A stretch of 64,000 nucleotides of DNA, from the NCBI RefSeq assembly GCF_001591445.1, contig NZ_BCUX01000003.1, forward strand, positions 62,001 through 126,000, written 5' to 3'. The stretch comes from Neobacillus drentensis NBRC 102427 (GTDB lineage: Bacteria; Bacillota; Bacilli; Bacillales; Cytobacillaceae). The translations under genes were made by a program, and so were the position numbers. Positions 23,843 to 32,531 of the stretch are shown here, piece after piece. Each line of letters begins with the position of its first letter. Positions within the stretch are counted from its first letter, which is position 1. A model generated the notes under the pieces. It worked only from the letters and a program-made list of their open reading frames with translations. It searched no databases and was not told the DNA's origin.

Positions 23843-25261
23843 TTACTTTTTCAATTTTCTTTGTTCTGTTAAATCTATGCTAAGCTGCTTCATACGCTGC
23901 TTCGTTAATGGATAGAGAAAGACTAATATAAAGAATATCAATAGATAGATGGCACCAGGTACGATAGTAGCCAGTGTATAGATTCCTTTTAGGGTACCTT
24001 CCGTTTGTACTTCACGAGCTGAATTATAGCCTATGGCTGTAATCGCAATCCCGCCAATTCCACCAGCAATAGCTTGACCAACTTTACGGGCAAATGAGTA
24101 GAAAGAATAAACCGTCCCATCTTCTCTTAATCCAGTTAAAAATTCATGGTAATCGATAACATCCGTAACAAATGCCCATATCATCGTATTAAAGAAGGCA
24201 TATCCAAACATTCCAATAGCTGATAACGCAATGTATTGCGTAGTAGATAAATTCGGGAGGAAGAATAAAAGAATATAGACAGCGGCTGCAAGTAACATGC
24301 CTATGGATGTGGTTTCCTTTTTACCGAATCTGTTCACTAATGGTTTTACTAATGGAATGGCAATAAAAACGGCGACCGTTTGAATGATCCCTATAATACT
24401 TAATGCTGCTGTATTGGTGAAGTAATCTTTAAATAAAAACACGTTAACTGAACCAATCAGCATCGTACTCACCATGAATATTAGTGATGCACCAAGGATG
24501 GAAATTAATGGTTTGTTTTTTAATAGCCCTTTAATTGTATGACCTAACTTAGCTTTTGATCCTTTATTTTCCTGCAACACGATCCGTTCCGTAGATAATT
24601 TATAACATGCAAGGTAACACGCGTAAGATAGAATGCCAAAAATTATGGCTGCCAATAGAAATCCATCTGCACTTGCCTTATTGTCTACAAATATAAGGAT
24701 AGGTCCAACTGCATTGATGATTAAACTTGCTGACATCGCACCCATTGTTCTGTATGTTGATAAAGATGTCCGCTCGACAGAATCATTGGTAATAACTGAG
24801 GCCATTGAACCGTAAGGAATATTGACCGTACTGTAAAATGTTCCCCAGAGGATATAAGTGACAAAAGCATATGCTTCATAAAACCCGGTGGACATGCCCG
24901 GGATATGAACAAACATTAGTACTCCAGAAATAACGAGAGGAAATGACATTCTAAAAATCCATGGTTTAAATTTACCATGTTTACCAGGTTTCCTTGTATC
25001 AATGAACCGTCCCCAGCTAACATCAGCAACAGCATCCCACAAACGTGCAACTAAAAAGAGAATCCCAACAAACGCTGCACTGATCCCATAAACATCAGTG
25101 TAATAAACCATTAAAAATGAACTTACTAAAATAAAGAAGAAGTCATTCCCAAAATCCCCAAACATATAGCCGACTTTATCCCTAAATCCGAATGGTCTAC
25201 TCTGGCCATTTGAAGTAACCGTTTCAGGTTCCATCACTTTTTGTCTGGCATTTTGACTCAT
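23843..25261 (-). CDS. GPH-family (glycoside-pentoside-hexuronide) cation symporter
   Basis: The 472-residue protein has 12 membrane helices and the GPH start FGFRDKVGYMFGDFGNDFFF, followed by YTDVYGISAAFVGILFLVAR and WDAVADVSWGRFIDTRKPGKHGKFKPW (family loop 2-3 signature). Relatives import glycosides, pentosides or uronides with Na+ or H+. It is 33 bp after glpX, so the two are probably co-transcribed; a sugar importer paired with a gluconeogenic phosphatase would feed hexose phosphate pools. The substrate cannot be told. Confidence 0.88.
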   Translation of the reverse strand: MSQNARQKVMEPETVTSNGQSRPFGFRDKVGYMFGDFGNDFFFILVSSFLMVYYTDVYGISAAFVGILFLVARLWDAVADVSWGRFIDTRKPGKHGKFKPWIFRMSFPLVISGVLMFVHIPGMSTGFYEAYAFVTYILWGTFYSTVNIPYGSMASVITNDSVERTSLSTYRTMGAMSASLIINAVGPILIFVDNKASADGFLLAAIIFGILSYACYLACYKLSTERIVLQENKGSKAKLGHTIKGLLKNKPLISILGASLIFMVSTMLIGSVNVFLFKDYFTNTAALSIIGIIQTVAVFIAIPLVKPLVNRFGKKETTSIGMLLAAAVYILLFFLPNLSTTQYIALSAIGMFGYAFFNTMIWAFVTDVIDYHEFLTGLREDGTVYSFYSFARKVGQAIAGGIGGIAITAIGYNSAREVQTEGTLKGIYTLATIVPGAIYLLIFFILVFLYPLTKQRMKQLSIDLTEQRKLKK

Positions 25262-25294
25262 TTTAATTCCTCATTTCTTTAATCCGGAAGAGGA

Positions 25295-26245
25295 TTATCG
25301 TTTTTGTTCCAAACTATGTTGTCCTTCAATAAAACGAATGGTTCCTGTTTTCGCACGCATAACAACGGAATGAGTTGTTCCAATCTTTCCTTTATAATGC
25401 ACCCCTTTTAAAAGCTCACCATTGGTTACACCTGTTGCAGCAAAATAAACATCATCGCCCTTCACGATGTCTTCCATCAATAAAACTTTATTAAAATCGG
25501 TAATGCCCATTTTATTTAAGCGAATTTTTTCTTCTTCCGTTTGTTGAATCAGCTTCCCTTGAAAGTCTCCACCTAAGCTTTTCAGGGCTGCGGCTGCTAT
25601 GACACCCTCGGGGGCGCCTCCAGAGCCAAGCAAAATATCAACACCAGTATTATCAAATGCTGTATTTATTGCTGCAGCCACATCACCATCTTGCATCAGT
25701 TTAATTCTTGCTCCCGAATCTCGGATTTCCTGAATCATTTTTTTATGTCGTTCTCGATCTAATATAGCCACAACGAGATCTTCAATGTTTTTATTTTTAG
25801 CCTTTGCAACAGCTTTTAAATTGTCAATTACTGGTGCATTAATATCAATTTTCCCTGCTGATTCTGGCCCTACAGCAATCTTTTCCATATACATATCAGG
25901 TGCGTGTAATAAATTACCCCTCTCTGCTACTGCAATGATAGCAAGAGCATTCGAAGAACCGGCAGCAACAATATTGGTTCCTTCCAATGGATCTACGGCA
26001 ATATCCACTTCTATCCCATCACATGTTCCTAGTTGTTCTCCAATATACAACATCGGTGCTTCATCCATTTCACCTTCTCCAATAACAACAGTTCCCCTCA
26101 TTGAAATTGAATTAAACATTTCTCTCATGGCTTGTGTAGCGGCTGCATCTGCTTCTTCTTTCTTACCTTTGCCCAGCCATCGTCCGGCAGCTAATGCTGC
26201 AGCCTCCGTTACTCGTACAAGTTCCATTGATAAATTTCTATCCAT
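25295..26245 (-). CDS. glpX: Class II fructose-1,6-bisphosphatase
   Basis: The start at 26245 follows GGGAGGAAATAAGA, giving 316 aa; the frame extends to 26281 without support. [42 protein letters not shown] and [11 protein letters not shown]-like [20 protein letters not shown] are the Li-sensitive phosphatase motifs. It dephosphorylates fructose-1,6-bisphosphate. Its promoter carries two shared elements: a GGTTACATAAAGTTACC box right after a TTGACA-17-TATTAT promoter, and an ATCTTGAATTCGAGAT palindrome in the leader. Both have counterparts before the zwf operon, so it may return hexose to the oxidative pentose phosphate cycle under stress. Confidence 0.95.
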   Translation of the reverse strand: MDRNLSMELVRVTEAAALAAGRWLGKGKKEEADAAATQAMREMFNSISMRGTVVIGEGEMDEAPMLYIGEQLGTCDGIEVDIAVDPLEGTNIVAAGSSNALAIIAVAERGNLLHAPDMYMEKIAVGPESAGKIDINAPVIDNLKAVAKAKNKNIEDLVVAILDRERHKKMIQEIRDSGARIKLMQDGDVAAAINTAFDNTGVDILLGSGGAPEGVIAAAALKSLGGDFQGKLIQQTEEEKIRLNKMGITDFNKVLLMEDIVKGDDVYFAATGVTNGELLKGVHYKGKIGTTHSVVMRAKTGTIRFIEGQHSLEQKR

Positions 26246-26318
26246 TCTTATTTCCTCCCTTTTTTGTATAGAATGATCCATGTATTTTATTTCATTTCCA
26301 TTACCCTTGAATTTGATA

Positions 26319-26334
26319 ATCTTGAATTCGAGAT
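26319..26334. promoter_or_regulatory. MhqR-type palindrome in the glpX leader
   Basis: ATCTTGAATTCGAGAT differs at one position from the symmetric ATCTCGAATTCGAGAT. It lies 74 bp upstream of glpX and downstream of its promoter, suited to a repressor roadblock. Confidence 0.6.
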
Positions 26335-26392
26335 ATTTTTATAAAAAAATTCACTCCAACTCTGTTTTATCAGTTGATTTAATTAATAACTA

Positions 26393-26438
26393 GGTAACTT
26401 TATGTAACCATAATAACTTTTTTAATTTCTATTGTCAA
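26393..26438 (-). promoter_or_regulatory. glpX promoter with GTTAC-type operator
   Basis: On the minus strand TTGACA (26433-26438), a 17-nt spacer and TATTAT (26410-26415) form a near-consensus promoter. GGTTACATAAAGTTACC (26393-26409) follows directly, covering the likely transcription start. The same box in the same place precedes the zwf operon. Confidence 0.7.
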
Positions 26439-26530
26439 TTCATATGTGTCAAATACGTGAACAAATAAGCACAGTTTCTGTCTAATTGGTAATATTGTTC
26501 CAATTAATACTTTATTTTAATTACTGGGTT

Positions 26531-26563
26531 TGCTATTATAAATATATAGTTATTAAAAATAAC
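26531..26563 (+). promoter_or_regulatory. hxlR-like gene promoter with inverted repeat
   Basis: TGCTATTAT (26531-26539) is an extended -10. Nine bases on, GTTATTAAAAATAAC (26549-26563) is a perfect 6-3-6 inverted repeat with the same GTTA..TAAC half-sites as the boxes at glpX and zwf. It is a plausible autoregulatory operator. Confidence 0.55.
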
Positions 26564-26589
26564 CAAGATACTTTAAGGGGTCCTTGTAG

Positions 26590-26901
26590 ATGGAGATAGA
26601 AAATAAATTATGCAGCAAAGTAGAAGAGTGCTATCATATATTAGGGAAAAAATGGGTGGGCCTTGTTATTCATACATTAATGGAGGAACCTAAAAGATTT
26701 AGTGAAATCCATGCCTTTATACCAAATTTAAGTAAAAGGGTATTAAATGAACGGATGAAAGAGCTCGAGGAAAATGGAATTGTGTTAAGAAATGTCATTG
26801 CAGACCGTCCTGTACGTACCGAATATTCGTTAACCAAAAAAGGAACAGAACTTGGACGATCGCTCAAAGCTTTAGAGAATTGGGCAGATAAATGGTTGTA
26901 A
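26590..26901 (+). CDS. HxlR/DUF24-family transcriptional regulator
   Basis: The 103-residue winged helix protein carries the family marks CSKVEECYHILGKKWVGLVI (N-terminal Cys8 as possible redox sensor), FSEIHAFIPNLSKRVLNERM and YSLTKKGTELG. HxlR/YodB/CatR/HypR proteins sense aldehydes, quinones, diamide or disulfides through such a Cys. It is divergent from glpX and has an inverted repeat between promoter and start. I infer that it could bind the GTTAC boxes of glpX and zwf. Confidence 0.9.
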   Translation: MEIENKLCSKVEECYHILGKKWVGLVIHTLMEEPKRFSEIHAFIPNLSKRVLNERMKELEENGIVLRNVIADRPVRTEYSLTKKGTELGRSLKALENWADKWL

Positions 26902-26905
26902 ATTA

Positions 26906-26937
26906 AAAGACCTCTCTAATTTATGGAGAGGTTTTTT
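26906..26937 (+). terminator. Terminator of the HxlR-family gene
   Basis: CCTCTC and GAGAGG with a 9-nt loop are followed by TTTTTT. Confidence 0.8.
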
Positions 26938-26993
26938 ACTGTATAGTGAAATTTTTCTTTTGATTTTATTTAACATAATTACAATTTATCATG

Positions 26994-27554
26994 TCATTCA
27001 TCTGGTCTTGGCCCTGGTTCTATTCCGGAATTTTCCACCGTCCTAATTGGGATAATTTCAACATCTCCATCTTTCATTTCGATATGAAATTTAACATTTT
27101 CAATGTGTACATTTAACAATTTTTCTAACTGTACCTGTTTTGCATCAACTTCATTTTCTTCCTTTTCACAAACTACATTTTCATGTTGAAGATTATTAAC
27201 CATGGTCGATACCAAATCTTTAAAAATAGAGGATTTAGTTAATACATATATAATTAATTCCGTAACTACTTTTTTTTCCTGTTCGTTCTTTGTGGCAAAA
27301 ATACTATATTTATCCGGTTCAAAAACGATTAAAGATTGCATATTATCTGTAAAGCGTATACCAAAATACTTTTTTTCAGTTCCATAATACTCATTTTCCC
27401 TTATTCGAAGAAACTCTAACCCAACCATAAATTCATAGTAGGGTAAGTCCTTTTCAAGAAATTGAAATATCTTTATTTCAATGTTTGAGCTTTGATCAAT
27501 AAATATTTCTTTTTCTAACTTTGTTTGGATAACTTTGGATTCCAACAAGTTCAC
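26994..27554 (-). CDS. Hypothetical protein, paralogue of 39386-39880
   Basis: The 186-residue product starts with GTG preceded by GCGAGGTA. It aligns over nearly its whole length with the plus-strand gene at 39386: shared blocks are LESKVIQT..EKEIFI, YEFMVGL..IRI, NEYYG and ENVV. A short tail (VENSGIEPGPRPDE) is unique here. It has no signal peptide or membrane segment, and I know no function. Both copies have GTTACTTTTTATAT upstream. The pair flank the detoxification island in opposite orientation. Confidence 0.7.
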   Translation of the reverse strand: MNLLESKVIQTKLEKEIFIDQSSNIEIKIFQFLEKDLPYYEFMVGLEFLRIRENEYYGTEKKYFGIRFTDNMQSLIVFEPDKYSIFATKNEQEKKVVTELIIYVLTKSSIFKDLVSTMVNNLQHENVVCEKEENEVDAKQVQLEKLLNVHIENVKFHIEMKDGDVEIIPIRTVENSGIEPGPRPDE

Positions 27555-27803
27555 TTTAATTACCTCGCGTTTTTTGTATTTTAAATATGTTGTTCTAACG
27601 AAAAATAACAGAAATATAAAAAGTAACCTAGATACATTTTTCTATTTAAAACAATTGGTAAACTCTTTTGGTAAGTATATATGTAGTAAACCCAGAATTT
27701 TTAATCCTTATTCAATGAAACTTCATAAATCGAAAATGAATGTGTTAATGACAATGCCTCCAATGTTTAGAAATAATGCGACCCCAGTTCATTAGACACA
27801 AAA
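27555..27803. other. Intergenic region between hypothetical gene and oxidoreductase
   Basis: AT-rich DNA with a GTTACTTTTTATAT element (minus strand, ~27614-27630) shared with the paralogue at 39.3 kb. I see no supported gene. Confidence 0.5.
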
Positions 27804-27845
27804 AACCCGAATAAGGGAAATTTTTATTTTTCCATTATTCGGGTT
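27804..27845 (-). terminator. Terminator of the Gfo/Idh/MocA gene
   Basis: AACCCGAATAA and TTATTCGGGTT halves, extended by GGAAA/TTTCC with one mismatch, are followed by TTTTTTG on the minus strand. Confidence 0.85.
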
Positions 27846-27866
27846 ATAGTTCGTCTTTCCTATTTG

Positions 27867-28931
27867 TTAATTTTCATCTATTTGTACAGGTTGACCTGTC
27901 CGTGCGGATTGATAAATAGCTAAAATAATTTTTAGTGGCTTTAATCCCTCTTCACCATTAACAAGCGGTTCTCTATCCTCCTGTATAGCATTTATCATAT
28001 CAATAAACTGTAAACGATGAGAAGCGCCTTCAAGTGCTGCAGGGTCAACAGACGTATGATCAGAATCTCCCCCATAATGATTTTCTATACCAGCTAAGTT
28101 GATAGCTTGTTTTTCATTTTTTGGATTTCGTAGATAATGCTTCATTAATTGATTATTCTCAATCACTGCTGTACCTGTTGTTCCGATAATCTCCAATCGG
28201 GCTGACAGGCCTGGATAAGCAGCAGTAGTTCCAACAATGGTTCCTAAACCGCCATTTTTAAATTTCACCGTTGCAACAGCCACATCCTCCACTTCAATTC
28301 CTTCATGAGCTAATATGGCTGTATGTGCGTAAACACTTTCCACATCTCCCATGAAGTATTGAAATAAATCTATAGTATGAATGGCCTGATTGATTAATAC
28401 GCCGCCTCCATTCATTTCCATTGTTCCCCGCCATTTACTAGTATCATAGTAGCTTTGAGGACGATACCAATTCACAGCAGTTTGCCCAAGAATCATTTGT
28501 CCAAATCGCCCTGAATCAATATCCTCTTTAATCTTCACAGCTGATGCATCAAAGCGATGTTGAGAAATAACACTTAATTTAACATGATGTTCCCGGCATA
28601 CATCGATCATTTGTTGTGCTTTTTCAAGGGAAATATCCATTGGTTTTTCAACGATTACATGCTTTCCTGCACGTGCAGCCTCTATCGCCATGTCAGCATG
28701 AGTGCCGCTTGGTGTAATAATCGATACAATATCAATATCTTTACTCTTTAGCATTTCTTGATAATCTGTATACCAATCTGCACCTGCCTTTTCTGCAAGT
28801 GATTTTGCCTTTTCTTCCTTACGGGAGTATACAGCAACCACTTTTGCTCCTTCAATCGCTGAAATTTGCTCAAAATGCGTGGTACTAATAAGCCCAGTTC
28901 CGACGATAGCAAACCTAAATTCCTTTTTCAT
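27867..28931 (-). CDS. Gfo/Idh/MocA-family oxidoreductase
   Basis: The intact 354-residue enzyme has the Rossmann start RFAIVGTGLISTTHFEQI, the active-site AGKHVIVEKPMDI with its catalytic lysine, and GGGVLINQAIHTIDLFQYFMG with the catalytic His/Asp pair. Relatives oxidise inositols and sugars with NAD(P). ATG at 28931 is preferred over the in-frame GTG at 28934 by distance from GGAGAG. An IclR-type pseudogene lies upstream on the other strand; that lost regulator may once have controlled it. The substrate is unknown. Confidence 0.88.
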   Translation of the reverse strand: MKKEFRFAIVGTGLISTTHFEQISAIEGAKVVAVYSRKEEKAKSLAEKAGADWYTDYQEMLKSKDIDIVSIITPSGTHADMAIEAARAGKHVIVEKPMDISLEKAQQMIDVCREHHVKLSVISQHRFDASAVKIKEDIDSGRFGQMILGQTAVNWYRPQSYYDTSKWRGTMEMNGGGVLINQAIHTIDLFQYFMGDVESVYAHTAILAHEGIEVEDVAVATVKFKNGGLGTIVGTTAAYPGLSARLEIIGTTGTAVIENNQLMKHYLRNPKNEKQAINLAGIENHYGGDSDHTSVDPAALEGASHRLQFIDMINAIQEDREPLVNGEEGLKPLKIILAIYQSARTGQPVQIDEN

Positions 28932-29045
28932 CACAGCCGCTCTCCTTCAGATTAACTTCCCAACTATTTTCCGTATCATATTTATTAACATTCGTATTTA
29001 ACAAAGATATAATTCGTAATAATTAACCACAATACAGTACATTTT

Positions 29046-29293
29046 GAAGTGGACGTGGCTAGATCAACCGTCCTAAGAATTGTAGCTGCATTACAGAAGG
29101 AAAACCTAGTTACAGCGGCTTCTGGCTTCTGCTAACAGCGGATTTCGCCTTGGGCCAGAGATATCGATTGGGCAGTCGGAGTGCAATCTCCATTCCGCTC
29201 CCATCCCCACGTTTTTATGGAAATGAAGAAAAGCTAGTTAGTGACCTTCTAAAAACTTGTCAAAATATTAATCAACACTTACATAAAAGGTAA
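29046..29293 (+). pseudogene. Decayed IclR-family regulator
   Basis: One frame reads EVDVARSTVLRIVAALQKEN then LVTAASGF, an IclR winged helix recognition region. After a stop, GFRLGPEI appears, the usual wing end; then in another frame SAISIPLPSPRFYGNEEKLV and SDLLKTCQNINQHLHKR to a stop, the usual IclR C-terminus. The ~150-codon effector domain between is missing, and no start codon is visible. So both functional ends survive and the middle is deleted. It sits divergently upstream of the Gfo/Idh/MocA gene. Confidence 0.8.
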
Positions 29294-29322
29294 AAAAGGC
29301 GCTAGGATATCCAGCGCCTTTT
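29294..29322. terminator. Terminator between IclR remnant and azoR
   Basis: AAGGCGCT pairs with AGCGCCTT, with A and T runs on both sides, between convergent units. Confidence 0.75.
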
Positions 29323-29339
29323 CTTAATTTACTTCGTTA

Positions 29340-29972
29340 TTATACAGCTACTGGTGATAATTTCTTTGCAGCTTCTTTTACTTTTTCCATTCCTTCTGCA
29401 ATAATCGTTTCAGCTTGAGCTGGCATTGCAGCATGACCTTCAATAATAACTTCGTCAATAATTTCCATGCCGAATACTCCGCCAACTACGTTTTTAATAT
29501 AAGTTGCAGACATTTCCATTGGCGCTGCTTCTGGTGTTGAGTAAACGCCGCCGCGTGCACTTAGAATAATCGCCTTTTTGTGTGTCATTAATTGGACAGC
29601 TTGACCATTTTCATCGTACTTGAAAGTAAAGCCAGCTTGGTAAACATAATCAATGAACGTTTGTAATGGTGCTGGGATTGTTAAGTTCCATAATGGGAAT
29701 GCGAATACTACTAAGTCAGCTGCTGTAAGAGCATCCATCGCTTTTTGTTTTGCAGCAAGAAGACGTTGTTCTAAGTCAGTCATTTCTTCGCCTGATTCAA
29801 CTTTGCCGAAAGCGTTAAATAAATCTTGACCAAAGTAAGGCATATCTTCAGCGAAAACATCGAAAGTTGTTACATTCGCACCTTCTAAGTTCTCCATAAA
29901 AGTTTCATACATTTTACTTGATACAGCCTCTGAAGCTGGACGATTGTTTGCTTTTACTACTAAAACTTTCAT
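29340..29972 (-). CDS. azoR: FMN-dependent NADH azoreductase / quinone reductase
   Basis: The 210-residue flavodoxin-fold protein has the AzoR pattern MKVLVVKANNRPASEAVSSK (FMN phosphate loop), FAFPLWNLTIPAPLQTFIDY and SARGGVYS. It reduces azo bonds and quinones by two electrons with NADH. In B. subtilis its relatives are controlled by YodB and MhqR; here a half-site ATCTCG lies 50 bp upstream of the ATG. It belongs by function to the neighbouring electrophile-response genes. The length is usual (~208-211 aa). Confidence 0.93.
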   Translation of the reverse strand: MKVLVVKANNRPASEAVSSKMYETFMENLEGANVTTFDVFAEDMPYFGQDLFNAFGKVESGEEMTDLEQRLLAAKQKAMDALTAADLVVFAFPLWNLTIPAPLQTFIDYVYQAGFTFKYDENGQAVQLMTHKKAIILSARGGVYSTPEAAPMEMSATYIKNVVGGVFGMEIIDEVIIEGHAAMPAQAETIIAEGMEKVKEAAKKLSPVAV

Positions 29973-30021
29973 ATCTATAATTCTCCTTTTTATCTTTAAT
30001 TTTATTATTTTTAAGTTATAT

Positions 30022-30037
30022 ATCTCGGATTAATAAT
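30022..30037. promoter_or_regulatory. MhqR-type half-site before azoR
   Basis: ATCTCGGATTAATAAT keeps the left half ATCTCG of the palindrome, but only 11 of 16 positions match overall. It lies 50 bp upstream of azoR. Confidence 0.35.
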
Positions 30038-30232
30038 ATATTAAACTAGTATTTTTGCCAATATAACACTCTTAGTAGATATTTCTTTATTAGATTACTA
30101 AACATTAAATTTGCTTTTGAATAATTAGGTTGATATTTAGAAATTTGATTGTTGAGGAAAACATTACAATTAAGGCAGAAAAAACGTCCCATATTTTACT
30201 AATAGAGATGAAAAAAGCTGATTAGTTTGATC

Positions 30233-30274
30233 AAAAAAAGTCTGATGGAATGATCATCCCATCAGACTTTTTTT
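30233..30274 (-). terminator. Terminator of the pirin operon
   Basis: AAAAAAAGTCTGATGG pairs with CCATCAGACTTTTTTT, a 16-bp perfect stem with an 8-11-nt loop. Confidence 0.9.
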
Positions 30275-30301
30275 ATTCATTTAACCTACTAGAGTTAATT
30301 A

Positions 30302-30574
30302 TTAAATGGGATAGACCGTTTTATGGTCAGCAAGGATTAACAAAAGATTTTCCTCGGGTCGAAAATTTATTTTTACATCAGAGGAGTAATACCAAGTCTT
30401 TTCGTTTTCCTTTGCATCAAATATATTTAACTCATCCTTAAAATCTAAAACTGTCGAAGCAGTTTCTTCATCAACAGATAAGGAGATTAGCCAACGATCG
30501 TCTTGCTGTTCAATACGGTAATTAGTAGTTTGACACAGCAATCGGCTGCCTATAGAATGACGAATCATTAACAT
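30302..30574 (-). CDS. Small hypothetical protein coupled to pirin, 90 aa
   Basis: Its ATG overlaps the pirin stop as TAATG, so translation is coupled. The 90-residue product (MIRHSIGSRLLCQTTNYRIE.., WLISLSVDEETASTVLDFKD) is mostly beta with charged loops and has no membrane segment. I recognise no family. The tight coupling suggests it works with the upstream pirin, for instance as a small partner. It is the last gene before a strong terminator. Confidence 0.7.
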   Translation of the reverse strand: MLMIRHSIGSRLLCQTTNYRIEQQDDRWLISLSVDEETASTVLDFKDELNIFDAKENEKTWYYSSDVKINFRPEENLLLILADHKTVYPI

Positions 30575-31296
30575 TAAAATCCACCCCCGGGTAAATCAAC
30601 TAATAAAAAGAAACTATTTTGATTTGCCTGAATCGTAATTTCGTGGATGTCTGTGATCCGTGCCGCATCCTGGGATTGTAAAATGGAAGCATTATTAATT
30701 GAAATTTCTCCTTCTATCATAAAGATGTAAATCTTTCTGCCTACTTCCTGTTGAAAGTTCAATGTCTTCTTTCCATCTAATTTTGATAAATAAAGGGTTA
30801 AATCTTGATGGATTCCTGCCACCCGCTCAGAGGCAGTATGGGATATTACAGGTAATAAGTTATTTTCTAATTGTTCAACATCATATGAGATATCTTCATA
30901 GGCTGGTGTTAACTTTTTTTCATTCGGTGAAAACCATAGCTGTAAAAATCGGACTTCTTCATCATTGGAAGCATTAAATTCAGAATGAAGCACTCCCGTT
31001 CCAGCACTTATTCGCTGAATATTTCCATAGCTGATAATTCCAGAGTTCCCCAAGTTGTCTTCATGTTTTAGCTTCCCCTTTAATACAATAGAAACAATTT
31101 CCGCTTCCCGATGCGGATGAATTCCAAAGCCGCGACCAGCTTGGACGGTGTCGTCGTTAAAGACACGCAGTGGACCAAATCGGATATTGGAAGTGTCATA
31201 ATACTCACCAAAGGAAAAACTCAAATTGCTTTCCAGCCATTCATTATTTACAGTGTAGCGTGTACCTGCAGGATAAAGTTGAATCAATTCTATCAC
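30574..31296 (-). CDS. Pirin-family protein (YhhW-type, quercetinase-like)
   Basis: The 240-residue double cupin has the pirin metal motif GIHPHREAEIVSIVLKGKLK with two His, then the GTGVLHSEFN segment with a further His and Glu. YhhW-type pirins can open flavonols or act as redox-sensitive iron proteins. It is upstream of, and coupled to, a 90-aa gene. The context among quinone-detoxifying enzymes fits a dioxygenase role against aromatic electrophiles. A second, longer pirin lies at 40168. Confidence 0.88.
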   Translation of the reverse strand: MIELIQLYPAGTRYTVNNEWLESNLSFSFGEYYDTSNIRFGPLRVFNDDTVQAGRGFGIHPHREAEIVSIVLKGKLKHEDNLGNSGIISYGNIQRISAGTGVLHSEFNASNDEEVRFLQLWFSPNEKKLTPAYEDISYDVEQLENNLLPVISHTASERVAGIHQDLTLYLSKLDGKKTLNFQQEVGRKIYIFMIEGEISINNASILQSQDAARITDIHEITIQANQNSFFLLVDLPGGGF

Positions 31297-31339
31297 TCCT
31301 TCTCTGAATTTCGAGCTTTATTTCTTTCATCCAAAACAA

Positions 31340-31389
31340 AAAGTTGGAATATATAACAGGAGTTCCTCTGCTATATGCTCCAACTCTTT
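31340..31389 (-). terminator. Terminator after the flavin reductase pseudogene
   Basis: AGTTGGA and TCCAACT outer arms with ATATA and CAG/CTG inner pairs form a long stem; TTTTTG follows on the minus strand. It precedes the pirin start. Confidence 0.75.
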
Positions 31390-31405
31390 TATACCTAGAA
31401 TTTCC

Positions 31406-31680
31406 TTATGCTTGATATTTTTTAATCAAATCAACAAACGCATTGATAAATGATCGTAAGAATTGGACCGTTCCGTCATCTTTAATTTTGTCGTTTTCAT
31501 CAAATAAAGCTGAAACATTGCCAATATAAGCTTCCGGCTGTTGAACGATTGGCATATTTAAAAATACAAGTGATTGGCGTAAATGGTGGTTTGCACCAAA
31601 TCCACTCAAGTTATCAGGGCAATTTTCTTAGAAAAAGAATCTTTCCGTAGAAATCCAAGTAAAATACCGATTTGGGTCAT
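31406..31680 (-). pseudogene. Decayed NADPH-dependent FMN reductase
   Basis: The ATG at 31680 starts MTQIGILLGFLRKDSFSKKI, the FMN-binding start of this flavodoxin-like family. After ALIT the frame shifts and joins SGFGANHHLRQSLVFLNMPI, then PEAYIGN..FDENDKI..FLRSFINAFVDLIKK, the standard C-terminus. About 90 central codons (family ~180 aa) are missing, so it is inactive. A degenerate MhqR-type site lies 30 bp upstream. It is another gene with both ends present and the middle lost. Confidence 0.85.
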
Positions 31681-31708
31681 TTTATATCATTCTATACCAT
31701 TAATTATT

Positions 31709-31724
31709 ATTTTTAATTTGAGAT
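31709..31724. promoter_or_regulatory. Degenerate MhqR-type site before the FMN reductase pseudogene
   Basis: ATTTTTAATTTGAGAT matches the palindrome at 12 of 16 positions, with the right half better kept. Confidence 0.3.
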
Positions 31725-31743
31725 AATTGTATTCGAAATAAAT

Positions 31744-31938
31744 TCAATTGTCAAAAAAAAGCTTCTCCGAACTGATAAATTCATTAAATTTGAAAATGCT
31801 GACTTTTAAATTCAAATTAAAATATTTAAGTTGGTTTCTCGTTTCTTTAGCTGAATATAAAGCTTGGTCTGCAAATTTTATTAATGTTTCTCCTCTCGTT
31901 TCATCCTTAGGGTAAATGGAGATTCCAATACTCGCACC
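31744..31938 (-). pseudogene. C-terminal fragment of a GGDEF domain protein
   Basis: The frame reads GASIGISIYPKDETRGETLI then KFADQALYSAKETRNQL, the classical last third of a diguanylate cyclase domain, then ~28 more residues to a stop. The upstream part, including the GGDEF loop, is absent; the fragment is fused out of frame to the end of the CBO0543-like gene. It is a deletion remnant. A full PAS-GGDEF-EAL protein is encoded 10 kb away. Confidence 0.8.
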
Positions 31939-32393
31939 TTATCTAATTTTTTTATTAATCCAACTAAACCTCTAATAGTAAACAAAGTAAAATTTACACT
32001 TGCAAAAGTATGAAAAGGTGTCCATTTCTTCCATTTGAATAACCTAGAATTCTTTTCAAAGTACCATTGACCGATACTCATCGGAACACTAAATAGTAAA
32101 CTTTTCAAAAGTATTTTGCCTAAATGATCGTTATAAGACAGTTTTACCCAGATGACACTTAAAAGTGGAAAAAATAATACTGTATAAATGATGTTAGTTT
32201 TAAAAATCTTTGGAAAAGGACGGATTGGATATTCTAGTCTTTTAGTCCCAACAACATAAGCATCAATTAGAATCGCAATAACTCCTTTTGAAAAAAATAT
32301 AACCAGATTTTCTCTCATTTTTGGACCTTTAAATAAGAATGGCAGGGCAACTACACACAAAGCAGTAAGTAAATTCAACAGCTTCTTTTCCAT
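31881..32393 (-). CDS. CBO0543-like four-helix membrane protein
   Basis: The start at 32393 follows TTTTGGAGG by 8 nt. The product has about four membrane helices (LLTALCVVALPFLFK, VIFFSKGVIAILIDAYVVG, IYTVLFFPLLSVIWVKLSY, FASVNFTLFTIRGLVGLI) and basic loops. The layout resembles the CBO0543 family of Bacillaceae membrane proteins, of unknown function. The last ~18 residues (VRVLESPFTLRMKREEKH) are read out of frame through a GGDEF remnant, so the natural C-terminus was altered by a deletion. It probably keeps its helices. Confidence 0.65.
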   Translation of the reverse strand: MEKKLLNLLTALCVVALPFLFKGPKMRENLVIFFSKGVIAILIDAYVVGTKRLEYPIRPFPKIFKTNIIYTVLFFPLLSVIWVKLSYNDHLGKILLKSLLFSVPMSIGQWYFEKNSRLFKWKKWTPFHTFASVNFTLFTIRGLVGLIKKLDKVRVLESPFTLRMKREEKH

Positions 32394-32406
32394 AAAAACA
32401 TCCTCC

Positions 32407-32434
32407 AAAAAACTAATCGATTGTATCGATTAGC
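32407..32434 (-). terminator. Terminator after the ohr/wrbA-remnant unit
   Basis: CTAATCGAT pairs perfectly with ATCGATTAG around a 3-nt loop, followed by TTTTTT on the minus strand. It resembles the terminator of the intact wrbA gene, consistent with a duplicated wrbA end. Confidence 0.75.
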
Positions 32435-32438
32435 TCTT

Positions 32439-32522
32439 TCACTTTTCACTATTCCTTTTCTTCACCCATTCAGCAACCATAACAGTACGTTTCGCCTGAT
32501 ACTTAACAACAGTCTGAATAGC
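32439..32522 (-). pseudogene. C-terminal remnant of a second wrbA
   Basis: The frame AIQTVVKYQAKRTVMVAEWV followed by KKRNSEK and a stop matches the end of the intact WrbA (VQAAVKHQAKRTVTVAEWVKK). Only 27 codons remain, 10 bp downstream of ohr, together with a similar terminator hairpin. A second wrbA probably once followed ohr. Confidence 0.8.
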
Positions 32523-32531
32523 AGAAAAGCA

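Noticed and set aside
25785-26276. Plus-strand frame of 163 codons opposite glpX
   Set aside because: Long only because glpX codon bias leaves the reverse frame open; glpX is certain.
31306-31322. MhqR-type site before the short pirin gene
   Set aside because: TCTCTGAATTTCGAGCT has the right letters, but an extra base breaks the spacing and the outer positions mismatch.
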